DNA of 37,522 nucleotides from assembly GCA_015489955.1 (NCBI GenBank), contig WFYR01000004.1, positions 1 through 37,522 on the forward strand, read 5' to 3'. The notes beneath the pieces are model-generated. The model was not told the origin of the DNA and made no database searches. It was given only the letters and a program-made list of their open reading frames with translations. This document shows, piece after piece, positions 37,394 to 37,522 of the stretch; the first letter of the stretch is position 1, and each line of letters opens with the position of its first letter. This DNA is from Mesoaciditoga sp. (lineage in GTDB: Bacteria > Thermotogota > Thermotogae > Mesoaciditogales > Mesoaciditogaceae). The position numbers and the translations under genes were made by a program.

Positions 37394-37522
37394 TTAAGGA
37401 ATTAACCCCACGTCAACAAATCCAGAAAACAAGCCATAATTCAGCATTAAGTACGCCTCTTTTGATTCTTTGGTCATTGAAATCATGTACGAAATGGCTA
37501 AATGAATCAGTTCCTTCATTCC
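37394..37522 (-). CDS. Small or truncated hypothetical protein reaching the window edge
   Basis: Reverse frame ...MKELIHLAISYMISMTKESKEAYLMLNYGLFSGFVDVGLIP* open to the window end; no homology recognised. Confidence 0.4.
   Translation of the reverse strand, partial: GMKELIHLAISYMISMTKESKEAYLMLNYGLFSGFVDVGLIP

Noticed and set aside
1-37522. CRISPR arrays, transposons, prophage, toxin-antitoxin or defence islands
   Set aside because: No regularly spaced repeats, terminal inverted repeats, transposase/integrase or recognised defence domains were seen on either strand.

Overview
The window looks like ordinary chromosome from a Thermotogota bacterium. That lineage is inferred from gene order: ffh-rpsP-KH-rimM-trmD-SPOUT MTase-rplS-lepB-rbgA resembles the Thermotoga maritima TM1565-TM1573 neighbourhood, and minC is followed by three tandem M42 peptidases. 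It is densely coding, with many overlapping genes and TTG/GTG starts. Contents in order: a truncated chemotaxis receptor, a K+ channel/TrkA protein, and a large Ig-repeat lipoprotein (minus strand); the long plus-strand SRP/translation operon through acyl carrier protein; minC, three M42 aminopeptidases, a dehydroquinate-synthase-like protein and a ComEA-like double-HhH protein; fliQ-fliR-flhB-flhA; convergent murA, a membrane protein and holA; a small orphan ORF; a ROK kinase; a large-type bacterial SRP RNA with a clear promoter; and a long minus-strand series (HD-GYP, M50 protease, RluD-type, lspA, cheR, candidate outer-membrane barrel, PHP, YebC, SpoIIE-type phosphatase, CheY-like receiver, DUF2344 + radical SAM, MFS). 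I found no CRISPR array, IS element, prophage, tRNA or rRNA, and no convincing new multi-gene defence or mobile system. The most interesting items are the DHQ-synthase-like protein that appears to have lost its catalytic and metal residues (with a probable CTG start), the orphan ORF that runs antisense into the ROK gene, the SRP RNA details, the near-identical 30-bp repeat inside the duplicated ComEA domains, and the receiver/phosphatase pair.
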